Of a DNA stretch of 64,000 nucleotides, positions 52,101 through 62,445 are shown piece by piece. Position 1 is the first letter of the stretch. Each line of letters starts with the position of its first letter. Origin of the DNA: Alitta virens (lineage: Eukaryota > Annelida > Polychaeta > Phyllodocida > Nereididae); contig OW028581.1 of the NCBI GenBank assembly GCA_932294295.1, positions 39,337,995-39,401,994 of the forward strand, given 5' to 3'. The notes under the pieces were generated by a model. It was given only the letters and a program-made list of their open reading frames with translations, did no database searches and was not told the origin of the DNA. Made by a program: the position numbers and the translations under genes.

Positions 52101-55100
52101 GTCGAAGCGTAGTTGATATGTCCCGGGAGAAATATTTGCTTGGCCTTGATGCCAGACATTGTCTAAGATTGACAACATTTTCCAAATCTAAAATATTACA
52201 TCAGCAATTATGTATTTTTACAGTAGTTTTATTGTATAATAAAAGTTATAGGAAATCAGGTATTGGCGCCATCACTGATGATTAGAAAAAGAACTAAAAA
52301 AACAAGTGGCGCTACATGGTGGATATATTATCTTACAGTTTTAGGAGCGCCACTGGCAGGAATCTGAGTAACTGCAATGGTTTTCAGCTCCATTCTTCCC
52401 CTCGCATGGCCAAAGTAAACAAAGCTCAGACAGGACTGGACTGAAACGGTGAACTTTGGCGATAGCAAACTGCGACTGAGTTTGCCGGCTGAAGTTGTCC
52501 TTGTACGAAGATAGTAACTGTCTGAAATGTTAATTTAAGAGAAAATTAAGCAGTTAAGAATCTCATTTCCATTAGGCATAACTTCAAAATTATATATAAT
52601 AACAAAACTTTGACAATCTTTTACATTTTCCGGATATCAATATTTTTTTGCAATATAATTATCAGAGCTTTCTTAAAAAAGTCCTCTCTTTGTACTGGGT
52701 AATGAGCATATCAAAGTACTCCACACAAGTAAGCACAAAAATACAATGTTTCTAACAAGGTTGAAGTACAAAAATTTAAAGTACAAAATATGAATATCGG
52801 AGGGTAACATGGGGTTTAGGGTGTAGAGAATGGCCTCATGAACAACAGTTTAGCTAGTAGGTTTCATAGGATGAGTTGAATATGAGTTCACCAAACTATA
52901 ATGTGGCAAAACTGAACAAATACTACACACTACTTTGTTGCAATTTTGAGCACTGGACCAAAAACTGAGACTGATTGAAATGAATTAACAAAATTATTAT
53001 CATGATTATATTCGAGCCGCTATCCATGCAATTCAATAATTGTATTATTAATATAAACGTATCAAATCTCAAATTTAAAAAAAAAATCTATTAGATAGGA
53101 GTAGTCACCACTAGACGTAATGAACACAAACTAATGTATTACGCTATCTCAAATCAATTAATATTATTTAAATCCAACACAAGAGCTAGGCATCGCTACA
53201 AAACTATTTCAATGAGCTGTCACCAACAATCAGTGTGATTAGTCTGCATATTAGTGGCAACATACATCAATCCAAAACAAAACAATGCTTAAAATCATTA
53301 ATACTACAAAGCTTTGAAGCACAAATACAAATCTACAACTGTTTAAGACTGCATGCCAATATTTATGGTACTTGCATTGCCCTGTTTACATAAACAAGAA
53401 AACAACAATGAATGCAAAAAATGAAGCAGTGAAAACTTCATTATAATAAATATATAATTATGGTATGTGAACACATTGTAAAAATTAATATGTAACAATG
53501 AAAACTATATATATATGTCACTTACGAATCTACTTAGCAAAACGTCATGTAATTATAATCATTACTGAGTATAGAAAAGCCATTACGTCGAATAAAAAGA
53601 GCTATTAGCAATTACAACATGTAATTAAAAGAAATGTATTTCTTATAAATATCTAAAAATTGAGCAAATGAGAATTCACCAATTTCTTGACTGCGGAGCC
53701 AATTTCTGGCTGTCAGGGAAACGTCCTTGTAGCCACACCAAAGGTTATCATCAAAACTGCAGTTCACTGTGGGGTTGGCAGCTATAGGGCACAAAGAGTA
53801 ATTCAAAATTATATTTTTACTGAGTGTTACCATTATCTTTAAATTGCACAGTTTGCTTCTATTAATTCGGTTTATTCTCTGTCATCAGCTGCAGACATCA
53901 TTCTTCTCTCTGTATATCTGTCTAGTCTTTCTTTGTTAACAACCTTTCTATCTTATATTTAGTATATGTCTACTAGCCACATTGCTGTCTGTCTATTACT
54001 GTGACTAATTAATTGTTTACATCCATCATGTCAATTATTTGTCTGTGTCTCGTTTTCATCTTACGTTTTGTGACAGCAGCACAGGAGGCGCTGATGATTG
54101 TGACGTTGTCAATCCCTGCGTTGTCCTCCACGTCTCTTGCGTATCGGAATTCCCACAGCAGACCGTATTCTCCGTGGAGATTAAGGTCTACATAAGCCAT
54201 GTGCCACGAGTTCTTTTGGCCGTCAAACGTGATGTCAAAAATTTGCTACAAGAAAGAAAAGATTTTAATTAGTTTGGTATTATTGGAAAATTATTTTCAT
54301 ATTTTGCAGCCAAAGATTTAGATAACCTACTTGGTGCCTCCAAATGGTTGAAAGGCTATTATTCCTCAGTATGGAACATAACTATCAGCAGCAATTATCA
54401 TGATAGGTAATGTAACGTCCTGAGTTCTGTGCTGTATGAACAGACAGTTTGGACTAGCATGGTTTCTGCTAAATGTATTCAGGTGACAAATCAGGAAAAC
54501 TGAATCAATTTTGACTTGACCTCAAGTATGTCCATATTGTCTCACCTGTTTGTGGGTGTAGTTGTAGCTGAAGAGGTTTATATCCATATACCTGGTGAAG
54601 TACATGAAGGTCAGACAGGAATTTGATTGGAATATCTTCATGGGGGACATCAACCTCACCCACTCCCCACTGGTTGGGGTGCCATCTGGGATTGGCTCTA
54701 GATACATATCTAAATTTAAAAAAAGATAAGTATTTAGCATTATTGTTCAATATTAGCTAAGTAAAAATGTTTTGTTTTAGGTCCCAACTGTGTAGTATTT
54801 GGTTGTGACTTAATACTTTGGTGCATTACATTTCTGGCTTCAAGTGAGCTCATAAGTCTCCGAAAGTTTAACCCTACAAACTGCTTCTTTCATTGTCTGC
54901 TTTAAAATCTCATCTGAAACAAATTTTTTTTATCTATTCAGTCTCAGCTATGTATAGCTAATATTTCATCCAATACACCAGTCAACTACAATGACCTTGA
55001 CCCCTTGTGACGATCTTGAACTCATGACCTTGATATTAACCTTGCGTTAGTGTGTATTACACGACAACATGCATAAACCTCACTCAATAAGATAATGATC

Positions 55101-58100
55101 ATATAAAAGTTGTATTCTATTCTATTCTATATAAAAGTTGCTGACAATGTCATGAAAGGTCAATTAAGGACACAAAGGTCATCAAAGGTCATCACCTGCA
55201 TTTTCCACTAATGTAATTGTTTCATTGTCTAATGACCGGTCCACCGGCCTCTCTTTGAACGTCCATCCAGCGTTGACAAACGAATAGCGATATCCACATT
55301 TGCAGGGGCCCAAGAAGTAGCACTCTATGTCATTGTTCTCAATACAAACTGAAATTGTATAAATATGCATTATTATAATTTATACAGGTATGTTACTTTC
55401 TAAGTTAATAGCAAACCAACAGGACCTAAACAGGAAATATGTTTCTCACAGATTAACATTTCCAGAATACTATCAAATATTATTTTATGCTATAATTTTA
55501 TTGACACTGTTATAATAGTTCCAATGGAGGCTATAGTACATTCGCACAATCTTAAACATAACTCGGTCTGTTAGTCTTCTATTAGCCTCTCACAAGCCAA
55601 GACTCAGGAATCAAACCCATGGATGAAACACAGAGGAGTTGCTCTTGCTTCAATTAGACCAACAGATTCAGATTCCCTTATTTAGCATAATTACCAAAAA
55701 TGGCTTAACCGTATCAATATATATAGATAATTATCATACCTGGTTCAGTTTCATTTTCACCGAGGATGGTAAGATTCCGGATACAAGACGAACACTCATC
55801 CGGTCCGGCTACGCACTCCGGAATGAAGATGTATGGCTCTGTAGTCACTTCAGGCAGGGATGTAGTCATGGTTTCATTATCAGGGAATGTACTGTTGTCT
55901 GTTGAATTTAACGATGCATCTAAATCAGTGGTCAGTGATGTCATTGTCACGATGAGTTTTGGTCCAGTGGTAGGCATTGTTCCAGATTCAGGGGAAGTTA
56001 AGTTCATCGTTGAGTTGTATTCTTCAGTTGTAACTTCTCCAATTGTCGTTGATTCTTCCGTTGTGGTCTCAATGTAACCTTCAGTCGTGAAGTCTGTGGC
56101 GATTGTCGTGACGTCTACCGTAGTCATTGGCAACCATGTTGTCATGTCTAAAAGCGAAAATAAATATATAAAGAATAAGACGTTGACTGTGCCAAGGCAA
56201 GTAAAAGATCCCACCCATGGGATTAATCTGTAACATGGTGTGGACTACAAGCCTATCATCTCAGCATTACATCTGCCCTAGCAGCCGGTTATATAAGCTG
56301 GGTCAGCTTCAGACCAGTAGTGAGACATTGAGGCAAGGCTCAGAAAGATGAAATACTACCCAAAAAGGTTTTTTTTCACTAAAATCAGATTTGACAAATT
56401 ATTGATTAACTAAGTAACTTATAAATTATGCTAGTATATGTGACATCAGATTAGGCTTAAATGTACATAAAGCAATGTGGATAAGCAGTTTAAAACTAAA
56501 GTCTTACCAAATATCTCAGAGCAATTCTCAGGAATGACAGTGACATTGTCAATGAGCACCCTAGCAGATCTTCCATTGTTCAAAGTGGCTTCGAATGCAA
56601 TATGGTATGTTCCATTTGGAAGGGGGATCTTCATGTTATACCATTCCAATGCATTTATATCTTGCATGCCACCTTTTATAGAGCACAACTGGAAAAGAAG
56701 AAGATTTGAAAAAAAGAGACAAAATATAGGACTAATATGACCAGAAGATAAAAGCCTGTGAACAGTACAGTAAATTAGCCATTTATTCAATGCTTACACC
56801 TTGGATTTGAACCTTAAGAACAATGTAATACTGTAATTATTGAGTGATCAAGTCTTTGGGGTGCCTGAATTGGTTCAGAAATGTTGGTATAAGTTGTCTT
56901 TATTATCAATGAACTCAATTTATTTGAACTAACCAATGCGTTTTGCCTTTTAGCATGATCATATGGTGACTAGTTGCCAACAACAGTTATGTGTAGTTAG
57001 AGTATAGGCCTAAGGACACAAGCATGTAATTGCACTCACTTGAGTCTTGAGTACGGAATTGATGCTGTCTTTCATCAAGATGCCCAGGACGTCATCGGGA
57101 GAGACTTTAACGTCAAGGCGCAAGCAAGCGATGTCTTCCACCGTCAGAACGGGCGTCAGGACGGTGGCCAGGTCGCCCCGACGGGCCGGGCTCAGCGTTG
57201 TTTGGGTGACGGCCTGCCAGTGAGTGTCTCCGCTGCGCCCTGAAGTAGATAGAAGTTGGTAGGGTATCATATTTATAAAAATAAGATGATTGGAGAAAAG
57301 TTGTTAGTGTATATTTATATTATACGCTGCATGGGAGAAGAAGAGTTTGTTTTAACTCTAAGACAATTTCAAGTGCCATCATCCATGTTTTAGGCAGTTT
57401 TTGGCATGGTAACGAAGCAAAGTTGTTTATATTATAGGCTAATAATATTTATAAAACTAAGCTCGCTGCCTGCACGTCTCATATACACCAATCCAAAATG
57501 TGGTTGATTGGTTTTGGTACGGCACCGAGAACATGTTATTCTTGCAACGAATGCTATAAATGCTAGTAAAAAGGTCTTACAGCGTACAAGTGAACGCATT
57601 TGCTGTGTAGATGGTCAATACAGGATATGATACACTTTTATTATCAGTATACAATTACATTCATTGCTTCAATCCACATTTCTGATGCAAATCATAAGTA
57701 TTTATATATATGCTGCTAGTCGACAGCTATCTCCTGTACTGTACACTAAAAAACCAAACAACTTTACAAGGTCAACAAAATACTCCAAGTGTCAGTTAAA
57801 AGTCGTTGTCATAAATGGACAATGGAATTGACTCAATTTCTAAATGTTTGCAAAAATCAGGTTTAGGATATATGATAATAAATCTTTATTGTAGCTGGAA
57901 CCTAGTTTTTTTTTCCCCTCTTATGCATTTATTGTTACTGTATGTCATATTTTCTGTTTCCATTGTGTCAAATATATCATAAATGACATGAAGCTGTCAA
58001 TAATATCTTATCATGAGATATTTCCCAGAACCAGATTTCTTCACATTAAGTAAACAACACTGCACATGCGCACAACTGCCATTTCCTCCTACATGTCACT

Positions 58101-58958
58101 GAATGTTTTGTTTACTGGTGTTATGGAAACATCAACACAAATAGAAAAGATAAAAATTACCTCTATAGTAAGTCCATCCATACTTTGCATCCATAGGTTT
58201 GGTGTATGAACAATTCCAGGCATCCTCAAAGGTGCAATTGACGGATGGCCCTTTGGCTGAAAATGGACGTTTGGAAATTACCATAAATGCTATTTTTGAC
58301 ACAAGACTCAATGCGCCATGGGCAGATCTACAGTCAAAATCAGCATGAATTTGAATGTGCTTGACTGATAAATGGCCTCTATTCTTCAAATCAAACAGCA
58401 TTGATTGTGACTGACAGTTGTTCTGTAGTGGATCTATAGGTCTTCAAATTCACCATGCCCCTGGGCAGGTCATTAGAGCAGTGCATTATAGAATATTCCT
58501 CCTATGAGAAAAAACAGCAGATCGAGTTGGATAAATCCATGGGCATTGAACTGTGCTCAAAGGGAGAAGTCCAATAATGACATGCTTTACCAGAAAAAAA
58601 AAGAGACAGAAATTAAACTGTTACAATCAATGTCGTGAAATGAGATATAGAGAAACTGAGTCCAAATAACTCATCTGTTTGTTTGTTTATTTATTTGTTG
58701 TTTGTTTGTTTGTTTATTTGTCTGTTTCTTTGTTAAATTTATGCAATTCTACATACGGCAATCAAGTTCATCTGAGGCGTCTCCGCAATCGTTTATTTCG
58801 TCGCATTTCTGAAAAATTCAAACAGTTCATTAAAGTTCTTGGTCCATGTCATACAGTAAAGTGGCTTTCTTTCTGATAAAAGATTTTTTTAATTATGGTT
58901 ACCTGTTGCGAAGGGATACACCGTCCATCATTACACTTGAACTGTGTTGGCTTGCAAC
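38715..58958 (-). CDS. DEG/ENaC-type channel with LDLa, MAM and mucin-like modules; 5' end missing
   Basis: Twenty-five exons, all phase-matched: 58903-58958, 58757-58808, 58161-58256, 57040-57239, 56508-56688, 55740-56147, 55196-55348, 54546-54709, 54065-54245, 53680-53781, 52337-52521, 52031-52187, 51005-51127, 50551-50637, 50007-50073, 49705-49906, 49204-49302, 48652-48811, 48026-48082, 44621-45653, 44036-44204, 43381-43587, 40245-40429, 40048-40139, 38715-38947. They read about 1,548 residues to TGA at 38715-38717. Order: LDLa, MAM, Thr/Ser-rich linker, MAM, MAM, LDLa, acidic linker, ENaC finger and palm, Cys-rich thumb, about 495 helical residues, last palm strand, TM2 with GAS filter. 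The family forms Na+ channels of three subunits, each with two membrane segments. TM1 was not found. The first exon here opens in phase 1, so the gene continues upstream. That this is one gene is inferred from phases and lack of internal start or stop; cDNA is not available to me. Confidence 0.88.
39130..39985. repeat. Degenerate tandem repeats in channel intron
   Basis: In the intron between the last two exons, a block like ATGGATGACATGATGTTTCA...GGATGGTAGTGAAAGTTTGTTACATTG recurs about every 200 bp (near 39285, 39470, 39685 and 39870) with many changes. It is old tandemly repeated sequence with no coding frame. Confidence 0.65.
40245..45653 (-). CDS. Channel exons: Cys-rich thumb and long helical insertion
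   Basis: Exon 44621-45653 (1,033 bp) opens with KCSHDCPKPCNQTVYEPALS, which matches the ASIC thumb motif CVCEMPCNLTRYGKELS. From there to NNFLNMDVYF there are about 495 residues over exons 44621-45653, 44036-44204, 43381-43587 and 40245-40429, against about 30 in ASIC1. The sequence is rich in Leu, Lys, Glu, Asp and Tyr with heptad-like spacing and few cysteines (one each in CQMYISML, VLNCLKEY and ELCDQT), so mostly helical and probably coiled. I recognise no family. The donor of exon 43381-43587 (AAG|GTTAGA) is weak, but the phase fits. Confidence 0.85.
41043..41388. mobile_element. hAT-like MITE in channel intron, with target-site duplication
   Basis: 346 bp with terminal inverted repeats TAGGGTTGTCATCGAT and its complement with one change. 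It is flanked by the direct repeat GTAAGG (41037-41042 and 41389-41394). There is no coding capacity. The CGATATCGAT-rich interior is partly self-complementary. It lies in the intron between exons 43381-43587 and 40245-40429. Confidence 0.7.
42302..42338. repeat. TA dinucleotide microsatellite
   Basis: Run of TA dinucleotides about 35 bp long in the same channel intron as the MITE at 41.0-41.4 kb. Confidence 0.8.
45654..48025 (-). other. Channel intron with a possible RT remnant
   Basis: A 2.4-kb intron. The minus-strand translation near 47470-47545 reads CFVDSKKAFDLT, close to motif A of LINE reverse transcriptases (FxDFKKAFD), but I cannot extend it. No exon was recognised. Confidence 0.5.
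48026..50073 (-). CDS. Channel exons: DEG/ENaC finger, palm and thumb entry
   Basis: Exon 50007-50073 encodes EMYHKLGHQAEDFIYK (ASIC: FYDRAGHDIRDMLLS). Exon 49705-49906 carries CEWDGQNC...TDYGLCYTFNN, then FGLRLTLNIEQYEYML (ASIC: YGKCYTFN and GLEIMLDIQQDEYLP). 49204-49302 has VFLHSTKELPQVRDLGFAIS (ASIC: [20 protein letters not shown]). 48652-48811 has LKYPWGECD...CTVDCETELLTNSCSCRDAYMP, and 48026-48082 has PPICNFTEYFQCA. The conserved cysteines and spacing match the family throughout, so this ectodomain is ordinary DEG/ENaC outside its insertions. Confidence 0.95.
50551..50637 (-). CDS. Channel exon: acidic linker
   Basis: A 29-residue exon, phase 1-1, almost wholly Glu, Asp, Gln, Lys and Thr (EEEQDDKQEDDQKKDSTDQD...). 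It joins the last LDLa module to the first channel-homologous exon. It contains no Met, so it does not offer a separate start for the channel part. Confidence 0.85.
51005..51127 (-). CDS. Channel exon: LDL-receptor class A module 2
   Basis: A single phase 1-1 exon with an LDLa pattern: CSKDGAMCT, then KCDGVANCPGGEDE and a final DC. The acidic calcium-binding DxxxDCxxGxDE-like core is present. It sits between MAM 3 and the acidic linker. Confidence 0.9.
52031..53781 (-). CDS. Channel exons: MAM domain 3
   Basis: Exons 53680-53781 (phase 1-1), 52337-52521 (1-0) and 52031-52187 (0-1). The start is VNCSFDDNLWCGY, the middle DSYYLRTRTTSAGKLSRSLL...SCLSFVYFG, and the end IWKMLSILDNVWHQG...GTYQLRFDLNG...FDDIRVTPGMC. 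These are the usual MAM hallmarks (C.FE/D start, CLxFxY, W near the third quarter, IDDI..C end). MAM domains mediate extracellular adhesion and oligomerisation. Confidence 0.92.
54065..55348 (-). CDS. Channel exons: Cys-rich lead and MAM domain 2
   Basis: Exons 55196-55348 (1-1), 54546-54709 (1-0) and 54065-54245 (0-1). The first has a Cys-rich lead (CIENNDIECYFLGPCKC) and then GWTFKERP. The second has EWVRLMSPMKIF...SCLTFMYFTRYMD. The third has FDGQKNSWHMAYVDL...LLWEFRYARD...GIDNVTIISASC. The MAM pattern is clear in the last two exons; the first is atypical and lacks the usual C.FE start. Confidence 0.88.
55740..56147 (-). CDS. Channel exon: Thr/Ser-rich mucin-like linker
   Basis: One 408-bp phase 1-1 exon, about 136 residues, dominated by Thr, Ser, Glu and Pro (TTVDVTTIATDFTTEGYIET..., with several N-x-S/T sites such as NSTMNLT and NSTDNSTF). 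It should be heavily O-glycosylated and extended, holding MAM 1 away from the rest. The C-terminal end is Cys-bearing (ECVAGPDECSSC). Confidence 0.9.
56185..56345 (+). repeat. SINE 3' fragment in channel intron
   Basis: It shares GGCAAGTAAAAGATCCC, TCATCTCAGCATTACATCTG and GCAGCCGGTTATATAAGC with the SINE at 33.1-33.4 kb. It lies between exons 55740-56147 and 56508-56688. Confidence 0.5.
56508..58256 (-). CDS. Channel exons: MAM domain 1
   Basis: Exons 58161-58256 (1-1), 57040-57239 (1-0) and 56508-56688 (0-1). Markers are VNCTFEDAWNCSY...YGWTYYRG, then DIACLRLDVKVS, then EWYNMKIPLPNGTYHIAFEA...RVLIDNVTVIPENC. The middle exon is far richer in G+C than the rest of the gene (roughly 57090-57240), unlike the matching exons of MAM 2 and 3. 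Confidence 0.9.
58757..58958 (-). CDS. Channel exons: LDL-receptor class A module 1
   Basis: Exons 58903-58958 (phase 1-0) and 58757-58808 (0-1). CKPTQFKCNDGRCIPSQQ joins KCDEINDCGDASDELDC, a textbook LDLa repeat with the calcium-binding DxxxDCxDxSDE core. It is the most 5' part of the gene I can find; the acceptor at 58959-58960 shows that an exon must lie upstream. Confidence 0.93.
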
Positions 58959-60210
58959 CTGTAGAACAAGAATTAGTCCATTTAGCTTTTTTGTGTATGG
59001 TTTGTATTCTAATGTACAATCTCATAATATACTGTCCTTGGTTTAATGGTGAGCAGAAATATGAAATGAAGACAATCACAAAATCAACCTGTCATCACCA
59101 GCTTATAGTTTCCTTCTGTACATGTTAAATGACTTTGGCAGCCTCATTATAACATCTGATTCAATGGTCAGTTGGTCAATCAATTTTGTAATATTCATTT
59201 ATTCTTTTTGGAGCATTACAATATGCTTGTTGGCAATGAACATGTTTTCTTTTTTGACAAACATGGCATCTGAACACAATTAATAGTTTTGGAATCATGT
59301 GTATACAGATTAAATCATCCTCAACCTTTTGAAAGCTTGCTGGTTCCGTTTTAAAACCATGGTCTAGCATGTTAACTGTCGCTTTGGGATATAACTTTTC
59401 CTATACCAGACAAAGGCAGCCATTTTGTGGAGATTTAGGTGGGCGATAATATGTTAACAGGCCGTTAAAGCGCCATCTACTTTTTCTCTTCTTGTCCAGA
59501 CTGGTCCTATGACAGCAATCACTTCAAGTTCAAATGGGGCTAGGCTAAGGTTTGTGTGCCTGTCTAAGAATCCATTCTACTGTCAATGTGCCTGTCAACT
59601 GGCCCCCAGTGCTTAGACTGGTCATGTGACCCTGACGGGCTCTCTGTTTCATGGAATCTTTGCCGGACGTTTGGCAAACTGTGGGGCACATCCTGGGTAC
59701 ACAACTAACACAATGATGCAGGGGACAAAATTACTGCAATATCGCTCACTCTGCCAAACTCTTTGTGGGCAGTTATGTCTGAATGACATCAAACAAAATG
59801 GCCGAATAAGTGATGCATATAGATGGCACCGTGCTGGTTGGCAGCGAGTTAAAACCATTTGGGATGTGAACAGTGCTATCAGCTGACTATTGTCTGTCTG
59901 TCATACAAGAGCTCCATGTGTATACAATTGACTAGAATTGCAAGGACTTCAGCGATAGCTCTTTAGTGGTAGGACCTCACAGATGGCGCTGTTGTGGTAG
60001 TACTTCAGGGAAAAGACAGTTTAGAAGCTACCAAGAAATGTCATTGATGAGCAGTTATATTGTTCTGTGTTTAGTTGGATACGTTTTAACCTAAGGAGCC
60101 CACTACAACCTTCCAACAGTTTTCATTTAAGAACAAAGGTTGCTTCAATCCAGCCATCTGCATAGACCTTAAAAGGTCGTCTTGGTAACAAGGCGATATC
60201 AATGTGGTCT
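58959..60210. other. Upstream intron of channel gene, no exon found
   Basis: No exon with splice sites and family similarity is visible on the minus strand. In particular I see no hydrophobic TM1 followed by the FPAVTICN-like strand of DEG/ENaC proteins, and no further LDLa or MAM. The upstream exons probably lie beyond the tandem repeat or outside the window. Confidence 0.5.
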
Positions 60211-62445
60211 TAATAATAACTAGACTTGCAATTGTCCCTGACAATTACGATAAACTTTCCTTTCCTTTAACTTTCATAACCTTTTTCTTTCTCATATAAA
60301 TACTACAAATAACCTAACAAAGAAGCCGGTAGTATTTGTGCTCTGATCATTCCTGAAGCGTTATGATTTTTCACAATGACAACAATTTATTAAGGCACTA
60401 AATCCTAAGAAATCACTGTCTTATCCTCTGAGACTATTCATAAATGAACAGACAACTGTAATGGTGATGACCTTTCAAAAAATGTTTTTCAGAAAGCTGT
60501 ACTCTTCATAGGACCCAGGTTCAAAACGCCTGAAAATTGCATATATAGGACACGCTGTGACCTTGACCCTGTCACCCAAAATTCTGAAATAACTCACATT
60601 TGTAAAGCACATGTATATACACTCCTGTGAATTTTTTTGGTTCAATCTATCAACAACATTTTGGTCTTAGTAAGCAATTCAGGCTTTAAGAGTGATAAAA
60701 AAATTTTAGGACCTAAGCTGTTTGATGAAGGTAATTGCCCTATTACGGTAATGTAGTACTACCCAGAGGACATATATGTGCAAAATATGAATGAAATTGA
60801 AGACTTTCTTCCTGCTTTTTTGGGGCGAGAAACATAAATTTACTAACATTCATTGTAAAAATTGCTGACTCAGCCGTCCAGGGAGGTAGGTAGGTAGGTC
60901 TCCCCATTGGATAACATGGGAAAGAGAATTTTGCCTCAAGTTTCAAAACTAATTAAGGTTGGTGAATAGACAAGGTGTCCTATGTAATCTCCTAATTTTC
61001 CTCTGCATAATGACACCAGTTGGATGAAATTTGGTTGAATAGAACTGGAGTTAAAAATTATTGAAATTTGGACTGAAAAAAAATTCCAGGGCCTAAGGTG
61101 TTTAATCAAGGCCCTTGCCCTTCTACATTTACATAGTACTCCCTAGAGGACATATGTGTGAAAAGTATGAAGAAAATTGAAAAAGTCTTTCCTACTGTTT
61201 TTGGGGCAAAACACGTAAACCTGCTAACATTCATTGTAAAAATTGCTGACTCAGCGGTCCAGGGTTCTGGGAGGTAGGTAGGTCAGCAATTCAGTGATAA
61301 AAAAATTCTAGGACCTAAGCTGTTTGATGAAAGTAATTGCCCTTTTACAGTAATGTAGTACTACACAGAGTACATATATGTGCAAAATATAAATGAAATT
61401 GAAGACTTTCTTCCTGCTTTTTTGGGGTGATGCACATAAACTTCCTAACATTCATTGTAAAAATTGCTGACTCAGCGCTTCAGGGTTGGTAGGTCTTCCC
61501 ATTGGATAACATGGGAAAGAGAATTTTGGCTCCAAGTTCGAAACTGGTAAAGGTTGGTGAATAGACATTTTATCCTAGGTAAAGGCCTAATTTTTCTCTA
61601 CATAATGACACCAGTTGCATGAAATTTGGTTGAATAGAAATGGAGTTAAAAATTATTGAAATTTGGAATGAAAAAAATTCCAGGGCCTAGGGTTTTTAAG
61701 CAAAGCCCTTGCCCTTTGACATTTACATAGTACTCCTTAGAGGACATATCTGTAAAAAAAATGGTGAGAATCCAAGCAGTTCTTCTAGTGTTTTTAAGAC
61801 TTTTTCATTTTGAGAAAATCAAAAAGTGACAAAAAATTTTCAATGTCTGACGCTTTTCCAAACGGAAGTACCCAGAGCATATTACTATACATTCCTAAAA
61901 AGAAAACATTTCAAGGATTCTAAATATGTCTTTGAGATTCATGTATCTCAATTTGGAGCCGAGATATAAGCAGTCAAAAAATGCAACTTTGGACCCCTGT
62001 ACCACCTAGACCACTTTACCAAATGGGCTCATTTTTTGTGTGGTAGTTGTACTAGGGTAGGACTATAAAAGTATGAAATGGCAAGTCAATATGATTATTC
62101 CTTCTATGGTTTTCAAAAAAAATTTCATGAAAATTTCGAACTACTTTTTTTAAAGAATTCATAGTTCAGTCAGCAGGCTCAGCATTTGGCTCAAACTCCT
62201 TTCTGCACTGCGTATTTGTCTAAGGTATCTTGAGAAAAATTCCCATGGAATTATCTCTGCCCAGTTTCCTGAAACCGTGCTCTTAAATTTGTTTTTTCTT
62301 TTGTGAATTACGCAGAAGTGTCACGAAATTTGGTCATGAAATTTGTGCTGTTCAAAGCGCGCTCTGGCTGTCTGTGCACTCTTGAAGTGCCAAAGCCCTC
62401 TCTTTATTAGTTTCTGAGTAATAAGCCTTTACTTCTTCAGAAGAA
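60211..62445. repeat. 2,235-bp tandem unit, copy 1
   Basis: The unit from TAATAATAACTAGACTTGCA (60211) restarts at 62446. The copies differ by only a few substitutions in what I compared (for example C/T and T/A near the GACCCTGT and CTCCTAATTTT blocks). Within the unit, a roughly 600-bp block is repeated in diverged form (GGACCTAAGCTGTTTGATGA near 60710 and 61308; CAGGGCCTA... near 61087 and 61680). It has no long open frame. Probably a transposon or satellite-like repeat. Confidence 0.9.

Noticed and set aside
55766..56077. 103-residue plus-strand open frame opposite the mucin-like exon
   Set aside because: It is the antisense shadow of a low-complexity Thr/Ser exon; the minus strand has matching splice sites and phases.
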